Assembly: GCA_900549215.1 (NCBI GenBank)
Contig: URNJ01000026.1
Span: 1-16,305, forward strand
Direction: 5' to 3'
Length of the DNA stretch: 16,305 nt
Origin: an uncultured Collinsella sp.
GTDB taxonomy: Bacteria; Actinomycetota; Coriobacteriia; Coriobacteriales; Coriobacteriaceae
Part shown: positions 1-6,938 of the stretch, in pieces
Layout: the number at the start of each line of letters is the position of its first letter
Position numbering within the stretch: the first letter of the stretch is position 1
Notes under the pieces: model-generated
Told to the model about the DNA's origin: nothing
Seen by the model: only the letters and a program-made list of their open reading frames with translations
Databases searched by the model: none
Position numbers and translations under genes: made by a program

Positions 1-80
1 CATTTCAAGGGTCGGCGACTAACTTGGTAGCACTAATGTAAGTATATCAGGCGGTTTGCCCGCCATTGATCGGGCGTGCG
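1..80 (-). promoter_or_regulatory. Promoter/leader copy 1 of a minus-strand surface-protein-type gene off the left edge
   Basis: Bases 1-55 are identical to 1327-1381, which lies directly upstream of the minus-strand surface protein gene at 303-1316. Read on the minus strand, both copies carry TATACT (complement of 41-46) as a likely -10 box, followed by a conserved leader that ends GAAATG. In copy 2 that leader is followed by AGGTG and the start codon. By analogy a minus-strand start codon should lie about 10-15 bases left of position 1. No good -35 box is visible. In its place is an inverted repeat GCCCG (58-62) / CGGGC (71-75) with an 8-base loop, a possible operator. Confidence 0.6.
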
Positions 81-186
81 CGTATACCCCTTGATTAACA
101 GCCATTAAATCTATTCCTTAAGGAACGCGGCTTGCTGGTGTTGTCTGGGAATTGATGGCTGCGTGGTTCAAGAGACGGCGGCATTA

Positions 187-210
187 CCATCTGTTTTTCC
201 ATCTGTTTTT
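187..210. repeat. 12-bp perfect tandem repeat, two copies
   Basis: CCATCTGTTTTT occurs at 187-198 and immediately again at 199-210. It lies just beyond the terminator hairpin of the minus-strand surface protein gene. Nothing else in 81-216 looks like a gene or a site, apart from a short palindrome TCCTTAAGGA near 115-124. Confidence 0.7.
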
Positions 211-216
211 ACAAGT

Positions 217-259
217 AAAGAGGCTCGTTTCCCTGGGTTGGGGAAACGGGCCTCTTTTT
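217..259 (-). terminator. Intrinsic terminator after the coiled-coil surface protein, probably bidirectional
   Basis: A 17-bp stem pairs 217-233 with 241-257 (one T-G pair) around a 7-base loop. It lies 44 bases past the stop codon of the minus-strand gene at 303-1316. On the plus strand the stem runs into five Ts. On the minus strand the T content is mostly inside the stem, followed by ACTTGT, so termination could work in both directions but is better formed on the plus strand. Confidence 0.7.
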
Positions 260-302
260 GTCTCTGGGTTTGTGGATTGGCGAAGGTAGTATGCTCTGGC
301 GG

Positions 303-1316
303 CTATTTTGAGTTCTTGATGCGGCGTGTGGCTGCGGTGGTTATTCCGAGTCCTGCGGCGGCGATTCCTGCGAGTGCGATTGCGCTCGGCGCTGTGTCGC
401 CCGTGTTTGCGAGCTTGCCGGCGGTCGTATTTGCTTGCTTGCTGCTGCTCGAGTTCGCCTGCTTGGTGGAGCTCGATGGGGCGTCTTTGTCGGTCGCGGG
501 CGAGCTGGCGGGCTGTGTCGCCTCGGCCGGTTGCGTTGAGCCGGAGGGAGGCACTGTCTCGGCGGGTTTCGTTATCTCGGGCGAGGTGGCCTTGTCTGCC
601 GCGGCCTTTGCCTCTTCGTATGCCTTGCAGGCGTCGTCATAGGTCGCTTGCGCCTTTTCCAAATCGCCGAGGAGCGCATTTCGCTTGGCAATGTCCTCGT
701 CGATGTGGGCTTTAGCTTCCTCTGCCTCACTTTCGAAATACTGAACCTGTTTTTCCTGGCTTTCGAGCCGGCGTTGGTAGCGGTGAAGATCATCTTCACA
801 AGATTCTTCTCGCCTTTCTGCCGACATGATCTCACTGCGCAACTGCTTTATTTGCTCCTTAATAGCTGTGCTGGGCCCCTCGTCGCCGAGTGCTTCAAGT
901 GCCTTATCTAATTCTGCCTGAAGGCCGCTTGTCCGGTTGTGGGCCTCATCGTATTTGGCTTGGGCTGCATCGACGTTCGCTTGCATGGCGGGAAGGGGTT
1001 CCCTCCGTTTGGCGGCTTCCGCCACCACCATGTCGTAGAGTTCTTGAAATGCGGCAATGTCATCATCGATTTCCGCAAGTTTCTCGGGACTTGCGGCGTC
1101 TTTTGCGGCTTCGAGGTTTTTGAGCGCTTCCTGCATGGCTGCATACGCTTTTTCTTTTGCGGCGGCCGCATCTTCCGTCTGCAAGGCAACTGCACCGGTG
1201 GGGGCGCTGGTTTCTGCCGCGATCGCCGTTACGGGGGCGATTCCCGCGACAAGTGCCGCGGAAAGGGCGATGCCCACGGTTGCTCGTCTTGCTCTTCTTG
1301 CGAGAATGTCGTTCAT
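303..1316 (-). CDS. Coiled-coil cell-wall surface protein with LANTG sorting signal
   Basis: This is a secreted, sortase-anchored protein of 337 residues with no recognised enzymatic domain. Residues 1-34 form a signal peptide with an arginine-rich start (RRARR, 7-11), a hydrophobic stretch and an AIAA cleavage region. Residues about 45-245 are rich in Ala, Glu, Lys and Gln in heptad-like patterns, consistent with a long alpha-helical coiled coil. Residues about 247-300 are a Pro/Ser/Thr/Lys linker (EITKPAETVPPSG onward) that could span the wall. LANTG at 302-306 is followed by a hydrophobic helix and the basic tail RRIKNSK. The start is supported by GAGGTG a few bases upstream on the minus strand. 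The gene is monocistronic between its own promoter copy and a terminator. A likely role is adhesion or wall architecture, but the ligand is unknown. The shared leader with an off-window gene suggests a surface-protein family under common control. Confidence 0.85.
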   Translation of the reverse strand: MNDILARRARRATVGIALSAALVAGIAPVTAIAAETSAPTGAVALQTEDAAAAKEKAYAAMQEALKNLEAAKDAASPEKLAEIDDDIAAFQELYDMVVAEAAKRREPLPAMQANVDAAQAKYDEAHNRTSGLQAELDKALEALGDEGPSTAIKEQIKQLRSEIMSAERREESCEDDLHRYQRRLESQEKQVQYFESEAEEAKAHIDEDIAKRNALLGDLEKAQATYDDACKAYEEAKAAADKATSPEITKPAETVPPSGSTQPAEATQPASSPATDKDAPSSSTKQANSSSSKQANTTAGKLANTGDTAPSAIALAGIAAAGLGITTAATRRIKNSK

Positions 1317-1326
1317 CTCGGCACCT

Positions 1327-1406
1327 CATTTCAAGGGTCGGCGACTAACTTGGTAGCACTAATGTAAGTATATCAGGCGGTCGACCCGACACTGGCTGGG
1401 TGTGCG
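1327..1406 (-). promoter_or_regulatory. Promoter/leader copy 2, driving the coiled-coil surface protein
   Basis: Bases 1327-1381 repeat 1-55 exactly. On the minus strand the likely -10 is TATACT (complement of 1367-1372), about 50 bases before the ATG at 1316. The leader between them is perfectly conserved between copies. Past 1381 the two copies diverge, but a dyad at the same offset is kept in altered form: ACCCG (1384-1388) / TGGGT (1397-1401). The outer pair changed from G-C in copy 1 to A-T here, as expected if the symmetry itself is selected. Confidence 0.6.
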
Positions 1407-1457
1407 CGTGCCTTTCCGCTTCTTTGGAAACCGAATCCCATTAGAAATGACGAGTTG

Positions 1458-1487
1458 TTTACGCTTCTTTTGGGCTCACCGTACTAT
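1458..1487 (+). promoter_or_regulatory. Possible promoter of the ABC exporter operon
   Basis: TTTACG (1458-1463) and TACTAT (1482-1487) are separated by 18 bases and lie 45 bases before the ATG at 1532. Both boxes are imperfect. This is the best-placed candidate in the 150 bases between the divergent surface-protein leader and the operon. Confidence 0.35.
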
Positions 1488-1531
1488 CATGATTCGAATT
1501 GAATGTGGATGATGATAGGGAGCGCCTTTTT

Positions 1532-3388
1532 ATGATTGAGCTGCTTAGGCGTTTTGGTGGTAAGTTTCGCCGGTATATGGTGATCGGCCCTGCGTGTAAG
1601 CTGATCGAAGTGATCTTTGACCTGCTGACGCCGCTGGTGATTGCCCAGATGATCGACAAAGGCATTGGCTCGCACGACGTGAGCGCCGTTATCCACTACG
1701 GCATGCTACTTGCCGCCATGGCCGTGATCGGCATCTCGTTTACGCTCGTCTGCCAAAAGATGGCGGCGCTCACCTCGCAGGGCATGGGCACCGACATTCG
1801 CGGCGCGCTCTACGAGCACATCAACAAGCTGAGCTATGCTGAGCTCGACCGCTTTGGCACGCCGTCGCTCATCACCCGCATCACCAACGACGTTAACCAG
1901 GTCCAGCTCGCTGTGGCGCTGGGCGTGCGCATGCTCATCCGCTGGCCCTTTCTAGCGGTGGGCTCCATGTGCGCGGCCCTTGCCATCGACCTTAAGCTCG
2001 GCATCATCTTTTTGATTTGCACGCCCGCCATCGGCCTGGTGTTTTGGTTTGTCATGGCGCGCTGCATTCCGTACTACAAGCAGCTGCAGGCAAAGCTCGA
2101 CCGCATCGCGCTTATCTGCCGCGAGGGCCTTTCGGGCGCCCGCGTGGTTCGCGCCTTCGTGCGCGAAGATCACGAGCGCGAGCGCTTTGCGCAGGCCGCC
2201 GACGACCAGGCCAATACTGCCATCGCGGTGGGCAAGCTCTCGTCGATTCTCAACCCCGTCACGTTTTTGGTGATGAACCTGGGCGTGTGCGCCATCCTGT
2301 GGGTGGGCGGCATCCAGGTCAGCGTGGGCGAGCTTACGCAGGGCCAGGTCATGGCGTTTGTGAACTACATGACGCAGACCCTGACCTCCATCGTGTACGT
2401 CGCCAACCTGGTCGTGGTCTTTACCAAGGCGAGCGCCAGCGCGTCGCGTATCAACGAGGTGCTCAATTGCGTGCCGGGCATCACCGACGAGGGCAACCAG
2501 CCGGTCGCGCTGCCCAAGCCGGGCAATGTCGCTCCAGTTCCCGCGCTGAGCTTGAGCCATGCGAGCTTCTCGTTTGGCGCTGGCGCGGCCAATGCTGTCA
2601 ACGATGTGACGCTGGAACTCCCGCTGGGCAAGACGCTCGGCATTATCGGCGGTACGGGTAGCGGCAAGTCCACGCTCGTCTCGCTCATCCCGCGCCTGTA
2701 CGATGCGAGCACCGGCAGCGTGAGCGTGATGGGCGCCGACGTGCGCACCTGGCCGCTCGACCAGCTGCGCCGTGTGGTCGCGACCGTTCCGCAGCGCGCA
2801 TCGCTGGTGAGCGGCTCCATCCGCAGCAACCTGCCCTGGCGCGATGACGCTGCGACCGACGAGGAGCTCTGGGCGGCACGCGACATGGCGCAGGCCAGCG
2901 AGTTCGTGCGCAACAAGCCGCAGGGCTTAGACGCCCCGGTCGAGGCGGGCGGCAAGAACTTTAGCGGTGGCCAGCGTCAGCGCCTGACTATCGCGCGTGC
3001 CTTGGTTGGTTCGCCTCAGATATTGATCATGGATGACTCCGCGTCGGCGCTCGACTTTAAGACCGACCGCGAGCTGAGGGATGCTCTGAAAGACCGCACC
3101 GCCGGACAGACAAAGCTCATCGTCGCCCAGCGCATCGGCACCATGATTGTGAGCCAGCGCGTCTCGACCGTGCGCGATGCCGACGTGATCTGCGTGCTCG
3201 ACCACGGCTCGGTTGCCGGCCTGGGCACACATGACGAGCTGTACGCGACCTGCCAGCTCTATCGCGAGATTTGCCAGTCGCAGCTGCGCCGCGAGGAGCT
3301 TGAGGGCCAGCGGGGGAGCACAGCGCCCGCGCTCGCCCCAGGTGCCCCGACCGCCCCCGCATCCGTCTGCGCAAAGGAGGGCTGCTAA
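1532..3388 (+). CDS. ABC exporter half-transporter with degenerate ATPase site (subunit 1 of heterodimer)
   Basis: This membrane-spanning half-exporter of 618 residues has an N-terminal transmembrane domain (about 1-320) fused to an ATPase domain (about 335-600). Walker A is GGTGSGKST at 373-381 and the signature is FSGGQ at 477-481. Walker B ends in IMDDSAS, so Asp502 stands where the catalytic Glu is expected. The switch His is replaced by Gln (533, repeated at 542). In heterodimeric exporters such as TM287/288 or LmrCD this pattern marks the non-hydrolysing site, with the partner supplying the active one. A 9-residue segment around the H-loop is duplicated (3119-3145 and 3146-3172). I chose ATG 1532 because AGGGAG at 1517-1522 is spaced 9 bases from it. 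A TTG at 1499 would add 11 residues and has no such site. The Ala/Pro-rich tail has no assigned role. Substrate is unknown: drug, peptide or lipid export are all possible. Confidence 0.92.
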   Translation: MIELLRRFGGKFRRYMVIGPACKLIEVIFDLLTPLVIAQMIDKGIGSHDVSAVIHYGMLLAAMAVIGISFTLVCQKMAALTSQGMGTDIRGALYEHINKLSYAELDRFGTPSLITRITNDVNQVQLAVALGVRMLIRWPFLAVGSMCAALAIDLKLGIIFLICTPAIGLVFWFVMARCIPYYKQLQAKLDRIALICREGLSGARVVRAFVREDHERERFAQAADDQANTAIAVGKLSSILNPVTFLVMNLGVCAILWVGGIQVSVGELTQGQVMAFVNYMTQTLTSIVYVANLVVVFTKASASASRINEVLNCVPGITDEGNQPVALPKPGNVAPVPALSLSHASFSFGAGAANAVNDVTLELPLGKTLGIIGGTGSGKSTLVSLIPRLYDASTGSVSVMGADVRTWPLDQLRRVVATVPQRASLVSGSIRSNLPWRDDAATDEELWAARDMAQASEFVRNKPQGLDAPVEAGGKNFSGGQRQRLTIARALVGSPQILIMDDSASALDFKTDRELRDALKDRTAGQTKLIVAQRIGTMIVSQRVSTVRDADVICVLDHGSVAGLGTHDELYATCQLYREICQSQLRREELEGQRGSTAPALAPGAPTAPASVCAKEGC

Positions 3389-5248
3389 ATGAATCCGTAC
3401 ACTTCCTCCGGTTCGGTCGCCACGATGACGGCCAACGTGTCCGGTAACGATAGCCTCAACGACCTGGGCGACGGCCCGCGCCAGCCTGGCGACCCCGAGC
3501 GCTATCCCGTGGGTGCGGTGACCCGCCGCCTGCTGGGCTATGTTCGCCCGCACCGCGTCTCGTTTACGGCATCGTTTGTGAGCGCCGCAATCTCGGTGAT
3601 CTTGCAACTCTATACGCCCATCCTCATTGGCGAGGGCATCGACCTTATCGTCGCCGCCGGACAGGTGGACGTCGACGCGCTGCTGCCGCTCGTTACCAAA
3701 CTCGCGCTCGTCGTGGTAGGTGCTGCGGCCTTCCAGTGGCTACAGGGCTACTGCGTCAACCGCCTGTCCTACGAGACGGTGCGCGACATGCGCGTGGAGG
3801 CGAGCGATAAGCTCAGCCGCATGCCGCTCAGCTTTATCGACAGTCATGCCCATGGCGACCTTATGAGTCGCGTGGTCAACGACGTCGACCAGGTGGGCGA
3901 TGGTCTGCTGCAGGGCTTTACCCAGCTTTTCACCGGCGTTATCACCATCGTGGGCACGCTCGCGTTTATGCTTTCCATCAACCTGACCATGACGCTCGTG
4001 GTGGTGCTCGTCACGCCGCTTTCCATCTTTGCCGCCGGTGCTATTGCCAAGCTCTCCAACAAGAGCTTTACGGCTCAGCAGCGTATTCAAGGGCAGCTTG
4101 GCGGCCATATCGAGGAATACGTGGGCGAGCAAAAGCTTGTCGACGCCTTTGCCTATGGCCCCAACGCTCAGCAGCGCTTCGATGCCCTCAATGCCGAGCT
4201 CTACACCGCGGGCGAGCGCGCGCAGTTTATGGGTTCGCTCTCCAACCCCGGCACACGCTTTATCAATAACATCATCTATGCCGTGGTCGCTGTGATCGGC
4301 TGCGTGGGCGTGATCACGGGCGTGCCGGCGGCGCTTACGGTGGGCGGCGTGCAGATCTTCCTGTCCTATGCCAACCAGTACACCAAGCCGTTCAACGAGG
4401 TCACCAACGTCATTACGCAGATCCAGACGGCGTATGCCTCGGCGCGCCGTATGTTTGCGCTGATCGATGCGCGCGAGCAGGAGCCCGATGCGCCAGATGC
4501 CGTGGAACTTGCCGCACCGCAGGGCGAGGTCGCCCTTGAGCATGTGGACTTTAGCTACGTGCCCGACCGCAGGCTGCTGCAGGACATCTGCATCGAGGCT
4601 AAGCCCGGCATGCGCTTTGCCCTGGTCGGTCCTACGGGCTGTGGCAAGACGACGCTCATCAATTTGCTACTGCGTTTTTACGATATCGATGCCGGTCGCA
4701 TTGCGGTCGATGGTCGTTCCTCGCGTGACTACACGCGCGCAAGCCTGCGCCGCGCCTTTGGCATGGTGCTGCAGGACACTTGGCTGTTCGAGGGCACGGT
4801 GGCGGACAACATCGCTTACGGTTGCCCAGGAGCTACGCGCGAGCAGGTTGTCGAAGCCGCCAAGCGCGCTCATGCGCATAAGTTTATCGTGCAGCTGCCA
4901 GGCGGCTACGATACGGTGATCGGCGAGGACGGTGGCACGTTTAGCCAGGGCCAAAAGCAGCTGCTGTGCATCGCACGCGTCATGCTCACCGACCCGGCGA
5001 TTCTGCTGCTGGACGAGGCGACCTCGAGTATCGACACACGCACCGAGCTGCAGGTGCAGGCAGCATTCGACGAGCTCATGGCCGGCCGTACGAGCTTTGT
5101 CGTGGCGCATCGCCTGAGCACGATTCGCAACGCCGACTGCATTCTGGTCATGCGCGACGGCCAGATTATCGAGCGCGGCACGCACGACGAGCTGCTAGCG
5201 GCAGGCGGCTTCTACGCCGAACTCTACCGCAGCCAGTTTGCCCAGTAA
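3389..5248 (+). CDS. ABC exporter half-transporter with canonical ATPase site (subunit 2 of heterodimer)
   Basis: This 619-residue half-exporter starts at the base after the stop codon of subunit 1, with AAAGGAGG at 3373-3380 as a strong ribosome site. The two chains are therefore translationally coupled and almost surely form one transporter. A hydrophilic N-terminal extension of about 45 residues precedes six predicted membrane helices (to about 350) and an ATPase domain. Walker A is GPTGCGKTT at 414-422, the signature is FSQGQ at 518-522, Walker B is LLLDEATSS with Glu543, and the switch is His574 in VAHRLST. All catalytic residues are present. In the dimer the working site would pair this Walker A/B with the FSGGQ of subunit 1, leaving a degenerate site made from the partner's Asp502 and this FSQGQ. 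Exported substrate cannot be told from sequence, and no regulator gene lies beside the operon. Confidence 0.93.
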   Translation: MNPYTSSGSVATMTANVSGNDSLNDLGDGPRQPGDPERYPVGAVTRRLLGYVRPHRVSFTASFVSAAISVILQLYTPILIGEGIDLIVAAGQVDVDALLPLVTKLALVVVGAAAFQWLQGYCVNRLSYETVRDMRVEASDKLSRMPLSFIDSHAHGDLMSRVVNDVDQVGDGLLQGFTQLFTGVITIVGTLAFMLSINLTMTLVVVLVTPLSIFAAGAIAKLSNKSFTAQQRIQGQLGGHIEEYVGEQKLVDAFAYGPNAQQRFDALNAELYTAGERAQFMGSLSNPGTRFINNIIYAVVAVIGCVGVITGVPAALTVGGVQIFLSYANQYTKPFNEVTNVITQIQTAYASARRMFALIDAREQEPDAPDAVELAAPQGEVALEHVDFSYVPDRRLLQDICIEAKPGMRFALVGPTGCGKTTLINLLLRFYDIDAGRIAVDGRSSRDYTRASLRRAFGMVLQDTWLFEGTVADNIAYGCPGATREQVVEAAKRAHAHKFIVQLPGGYDTVIGEDGGTFSQGQKQLLCIARVMLTDPAILLLDEATSSIDTRTELQVQAAFDELMAGRTSFVVAHRLSTIRNADCILVMRDGQIIERGTHDELLAAGGFYAELYRSQFAQ

Positions 5249-5268
5249 GCAAGCCCGTGGGGCAAATT
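5237..5268 (+). terminator. Weak hairpin at the end of the exporter operon
   Basis: TTTGCCC (5237-5243) can pair with GGGCAAA (5260-5266) across a 16-base loop that includes the stop codon, followed by only two Ts. This is the only terminator-like structure between the operon and the next gene, so it may be a poor terminator or chance. Confidence 0.25.
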
Positions 5269-5276
5269 AATCAATC

Positions 5277-5316
5277 GACAGACGGTGGTTTACATCTGTC
5301 ACGTTAGTACTAAGAT
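5277..5316 (+). promoter_or_regulatory. Promoter with overlapping inverted repeat, upstream of the flavodoxin gene
   Basis: TTTACA (5289-5294) and TAAGAT (5311-5316) are 16 bases apart and form a plausible promoter 54 bases before the gene. GACAGA (5277-5282) and TCTGTC (5295-5300) are an exact 6-bp inverted repeat that brackets the -35 box, the layout of a repressor operator. The binding protein is not identifiable. Confidence 0.45.
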
Positions 5317-5369
5317 AGTCATCTAATAAATTGCATTAGTGGCTTTAGTTTTGGGGGATACGAGGCAAC

Positions 5370-5927
5370 GTGACTATGACGTGCTCTTTGGTGGTTAACA
5401 GCAAGAGCGGTAATACCAGGATGGTTTCGGGTGCGATCAAGCGCACTCTACGGGCTGCGGGTGTTGAGTTTGTCCATGCCGCGGCGTTGAGCGACGATGC
5501 GGATGCAGATCAGGTTGCGCTCGAGGCGCAGGGCGCCTGCGCGGCCGACACGGTGCTCGTCGGTTTTTGGTGCGACAAGGGCGCGTGCACGCCTTCGGTC
5601 GCGGCGTTGCTCTCCGCCTTGCACGGTAAGCGCGTGTTCCTGTTTGGCACCTGCGGCTTTGGGGCCGACCAGAGCTACTATCAGCAGATTATCGACCGCG
5701 TAACTTCCAATTTGGCTGGGGATGCCGAGCTAGTGGGCTGGGCAATGTGCCAGGGCAAGATGGGCCCCGCGGTCAAACAGCGCTACGAGGCCATGCTCGA
5801 ACAAGATCCCGACAACGCCCGCGCTAAGTTGCTGCTCGACAACTGGGTTGCCGCAAAGGATCACCCCACCAAGGAAGATCTGGACAACATGGCTGCAGCC
5901 GCCAAAAAGGCCGTGCTGGGGGAGTAG
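5370..5927 (+). CDS. Flavodoxin-family protein, BilS-like
   Basis: This predicted cytoplasmic FMN-binding electron carrier has 185 residues. The first beta strand runs into the phosphate-binding loop NSKSGNTR (residues 10-17), the flavodoxin signature. The later stretches VGFWCDKG, FLFGTCGFG and AMCQGKMG fit the flavodoxin subfamily that includes BilS, the flavodoxin encoded beside bilirubin reductase BilR in some gut bacteria. No bilR-like gene is in this window, so a bilirubin role is only a possibility. Reduction of another partner enzyme is equally open. The start is uncertain: GTG 5370 has GAGG only 4 bases upstream, whereas ATG 5376 (two codons in) has it at 10 bases and may be the real start. 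The gene stands alone, with its own promoter on the left and a structured element 42 bases past its stop. Confidence 0.8.
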   Translation: MTMTCSLVVNSKSGNTRMVSGAIKRTLRAAGVEFVHAAALSDDADADQVALEAQGACAADTVLVGFWCDKGACTPSVAALLSALHGKRVFLFGTCGFGADQSYYQQIIDRVTSNLAGDAELVGWAMCQGKMGPAVKQRYEAMLEQDPDNARAKLLLDNWVAAKDHPTKEDLDNMAAAAKKAVLGE

Positions 5928-5969
5928 CTCCCATCGCTGACGGCGGTCGGTCCATCTTTCTAAATGAAA

Positions 5970-6098
5970 CGTCCTCCCGGGCGTCGGGGCACGAAGTTCC
6001 CTGCTCTACAGTCCTGCGCAAGACGAAGGCCACATTAAGTGGCCTTCTTTGCGTGCGGAACTCGCGATGAACTTCGTGCCCCGCCGTCCGGGAGGACG
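5970..6098 (+). repeat. Nested inverted-repeat element A (30-bp arms around a conserved 69-nt core)
   Basis: Outer arms 5970-5999 and 6069-6098 are complementary at 28 of 30 positions. The core 6000-6068 contains the palindrome GAAGGCCAC-N5-GTGGCCTTC (6025-6047), followed by TTT. Flanking core segments can pair further (CGCAA with TTGCG, TCC with GGA), so the whole could fold as one long branched hairpin. A 61-nt stretch of the core recurs exactly, inverted, in element B (11181-11310), while the arms there have a different sequence. The element starts 42 bases past the flavodoxin stop codon and could serve as its terminator or 3' UTR structure, a small RNA or a miniature repeat family. Its exact nature is unknown. 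Confidence 0.75.
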
Positions 6099-6158
6099 CC
6101 TCTTTATTGATGGGAGGCCTGATAGGTCGATGGTTCCGTGCCCGGATGCGTCCAAAGT

Positions 6159-6544
6159 GGGACGGGCTTTCCGGATGGGCAGGCTTTCGAAAAATGCGTC
6201 CCGGAATTTGCCTTTGGAATGGGACGTAGTTTCCCGTTGAGGTGCTTTGCGGAAAGTGCATCCCACTCTGGGCGGTCGAAGTGGGACACACTTTCCCAAA
6301 GGCGTTCCAACGGGAAATTGCGTCCCATTATTCGGTCAAGAAACGGGATGCATTTTCCCAATGAGAGCAAAACCGGAAAATGCATCCCGGAATTTGCGCT
6401 CAAAGTGGGATGCGGTTTCCGGTTGAGGGTCTAAGGGGAAAGTGCGTCCCAGAATCGACGCTTGAAATGGGATGCAGTTTCCCGATGAGGCACTCGACGG
6501 AAAATACATCCCAGAAATGGCCTTTGAGCTGGGATAAGATTTCC
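6159..6544. repeat. 62-bp tandem repeat array 1 (13 alternating 14-bp motifs)
   Basis: The motif GGGAYGCANTTTCC begins at 6159, 6221, 6283, 6345, 6407, 6469 and 6531, exactly 62 bp apart. Its reverse complement begins at 6189, 6251, 6313, 6375, 6437 and 6499, again exactly 62 bp apart. Spacers are a constant 16 bp (forward to inverse) and 18 bp (inverse to forward). They are partly conserved, with an 18-bp consensus close to GGAATTTGCGCTTGAAGT. Because 62 is not a multiple of three, no reading frame is preserved. Neighbouring motifs can pair as hairpins. The pair at 6345/6375 is perfect over 14 bp. A degenerate further unit may precede 6159, since 6141-6158 resembles the 18-bp spacer. Confidence 0.9.
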
Positions 6545-6563
6545 GCGGCATCTTGGATTCTCA

Positions 6564-6639
6564 AAAATGAGACACGCCGTTGGCGAAAATGAGACACGTG
6601 ATATCGGGCATCGGATGTATCATTTGCAAAAATGAGTCC
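6564..6639. repeat. Three spaced direct repeats upstream of the large surface-protein gene
   Basis: AAAATGAGACACG occurs at 6564-6576 and 6586-6598, with starts 22 bp apart. A shortened copy AAAATGAGTCC lies at 6629-6639, 43 bp further on. The spacings are close to two and four helical turns, and the group sits 30-100 bases before the start at 6668, where a promoter and operators would be expected. A relic of a mobile-element end is an alternative. No clear -35/-10 pair stands out here. Confidence 0.5.
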
Positions 6640-6667
6640 ACTCCACTCGAATAAAGCGAGGTCCCTC

Positions 6668-6901
6668 ATGTACGTTCCACACCCCCGTATCCGTAGGCTG
6701 TCGAAAATCCCGCTTGTTGGGACGGCGGCGCTTGCTGCGTTGATCGCCACGAGCGTCGCCTGCTTCACGGCCACGCCCCAGGTTGCCCAGGCGGCAGACG
6801 CGCCCGCAATCACCGATATGACCGAGCAGGATTATCAAGCCCCTGGGTCTGGGCACGAGCGAGGACATTCCGGCCGATACCGTTGGCCCCTATTCCACTG
6901 A
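6668..6901 (+). pseudogene. 5' fragment (signal peptide) of the large surface protein, frameshifted from its body
   Basis: ATG 6668 follows GAGG (6658-6661) by 6 bases. It encodes a signal peptide with basic residues RIRR at 7-10, a hydrophobic core at about 14-33 and an AQA cleavage site after residue 42, then ADAPAITDMTEQDYQ. The frame then runs out at TGA 6899-6901. The next frame, which carries the 1,278-residue body, is closed upstream by TGA at 6819. A one-base slip between 6822 and 6898 therefore joins the two. The simplest fix is loss of one C from CCCC at 6840-6843, giving DYQALGLGTSEDIPADTVG and a continuous protein of 1,368 residues. As written the body has no signal peptide. This is either a real inactivating or phase-type mutation or a base-call error. 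Confidence 0.8.
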
Positions 6902-6938
6902 TACCCCCACGACGTTTGCCACGCGCAGCGAGGTCTAT

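Noticed and set aside
163..911. Plus-strand open frames opposite the coiled-coil surface protein
   Set aside because: The minus-strand product has a signal peptide, coiled coil and sorting signal in order. The plus-strand frames have none and overlap the terminator.
1499..1531. TTG start for the first ABC subunit
   Set aside because: ATG 1532 has AGGGAG at an ideal distance, and the 11 extra residues contain that ribosome site.
2927..4543. Minus-strand open frames within the two ABC exporter genes
   Set aside because: These are shadows of conserved ATPase and membrane domains on the plus strand.
5824..6592. Several short open frames across array 1 on both strands, with repeated HFP or CIP-like words
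   Set aside because: The repeated peptide words come from the 62-bp DNA repeat. The period is not divisible by three, so each frame changes from unit to unit and no product could be selected.
6840..6843. Programmed frameshift site joining the two parts of the giant surface protein
   Set aside because: The needed shift is +1. The local codons GCC CCT offer no good re-pairing, and no stimulating structure or stop-codon context is visible; a mutation or sequencing error is simpler.
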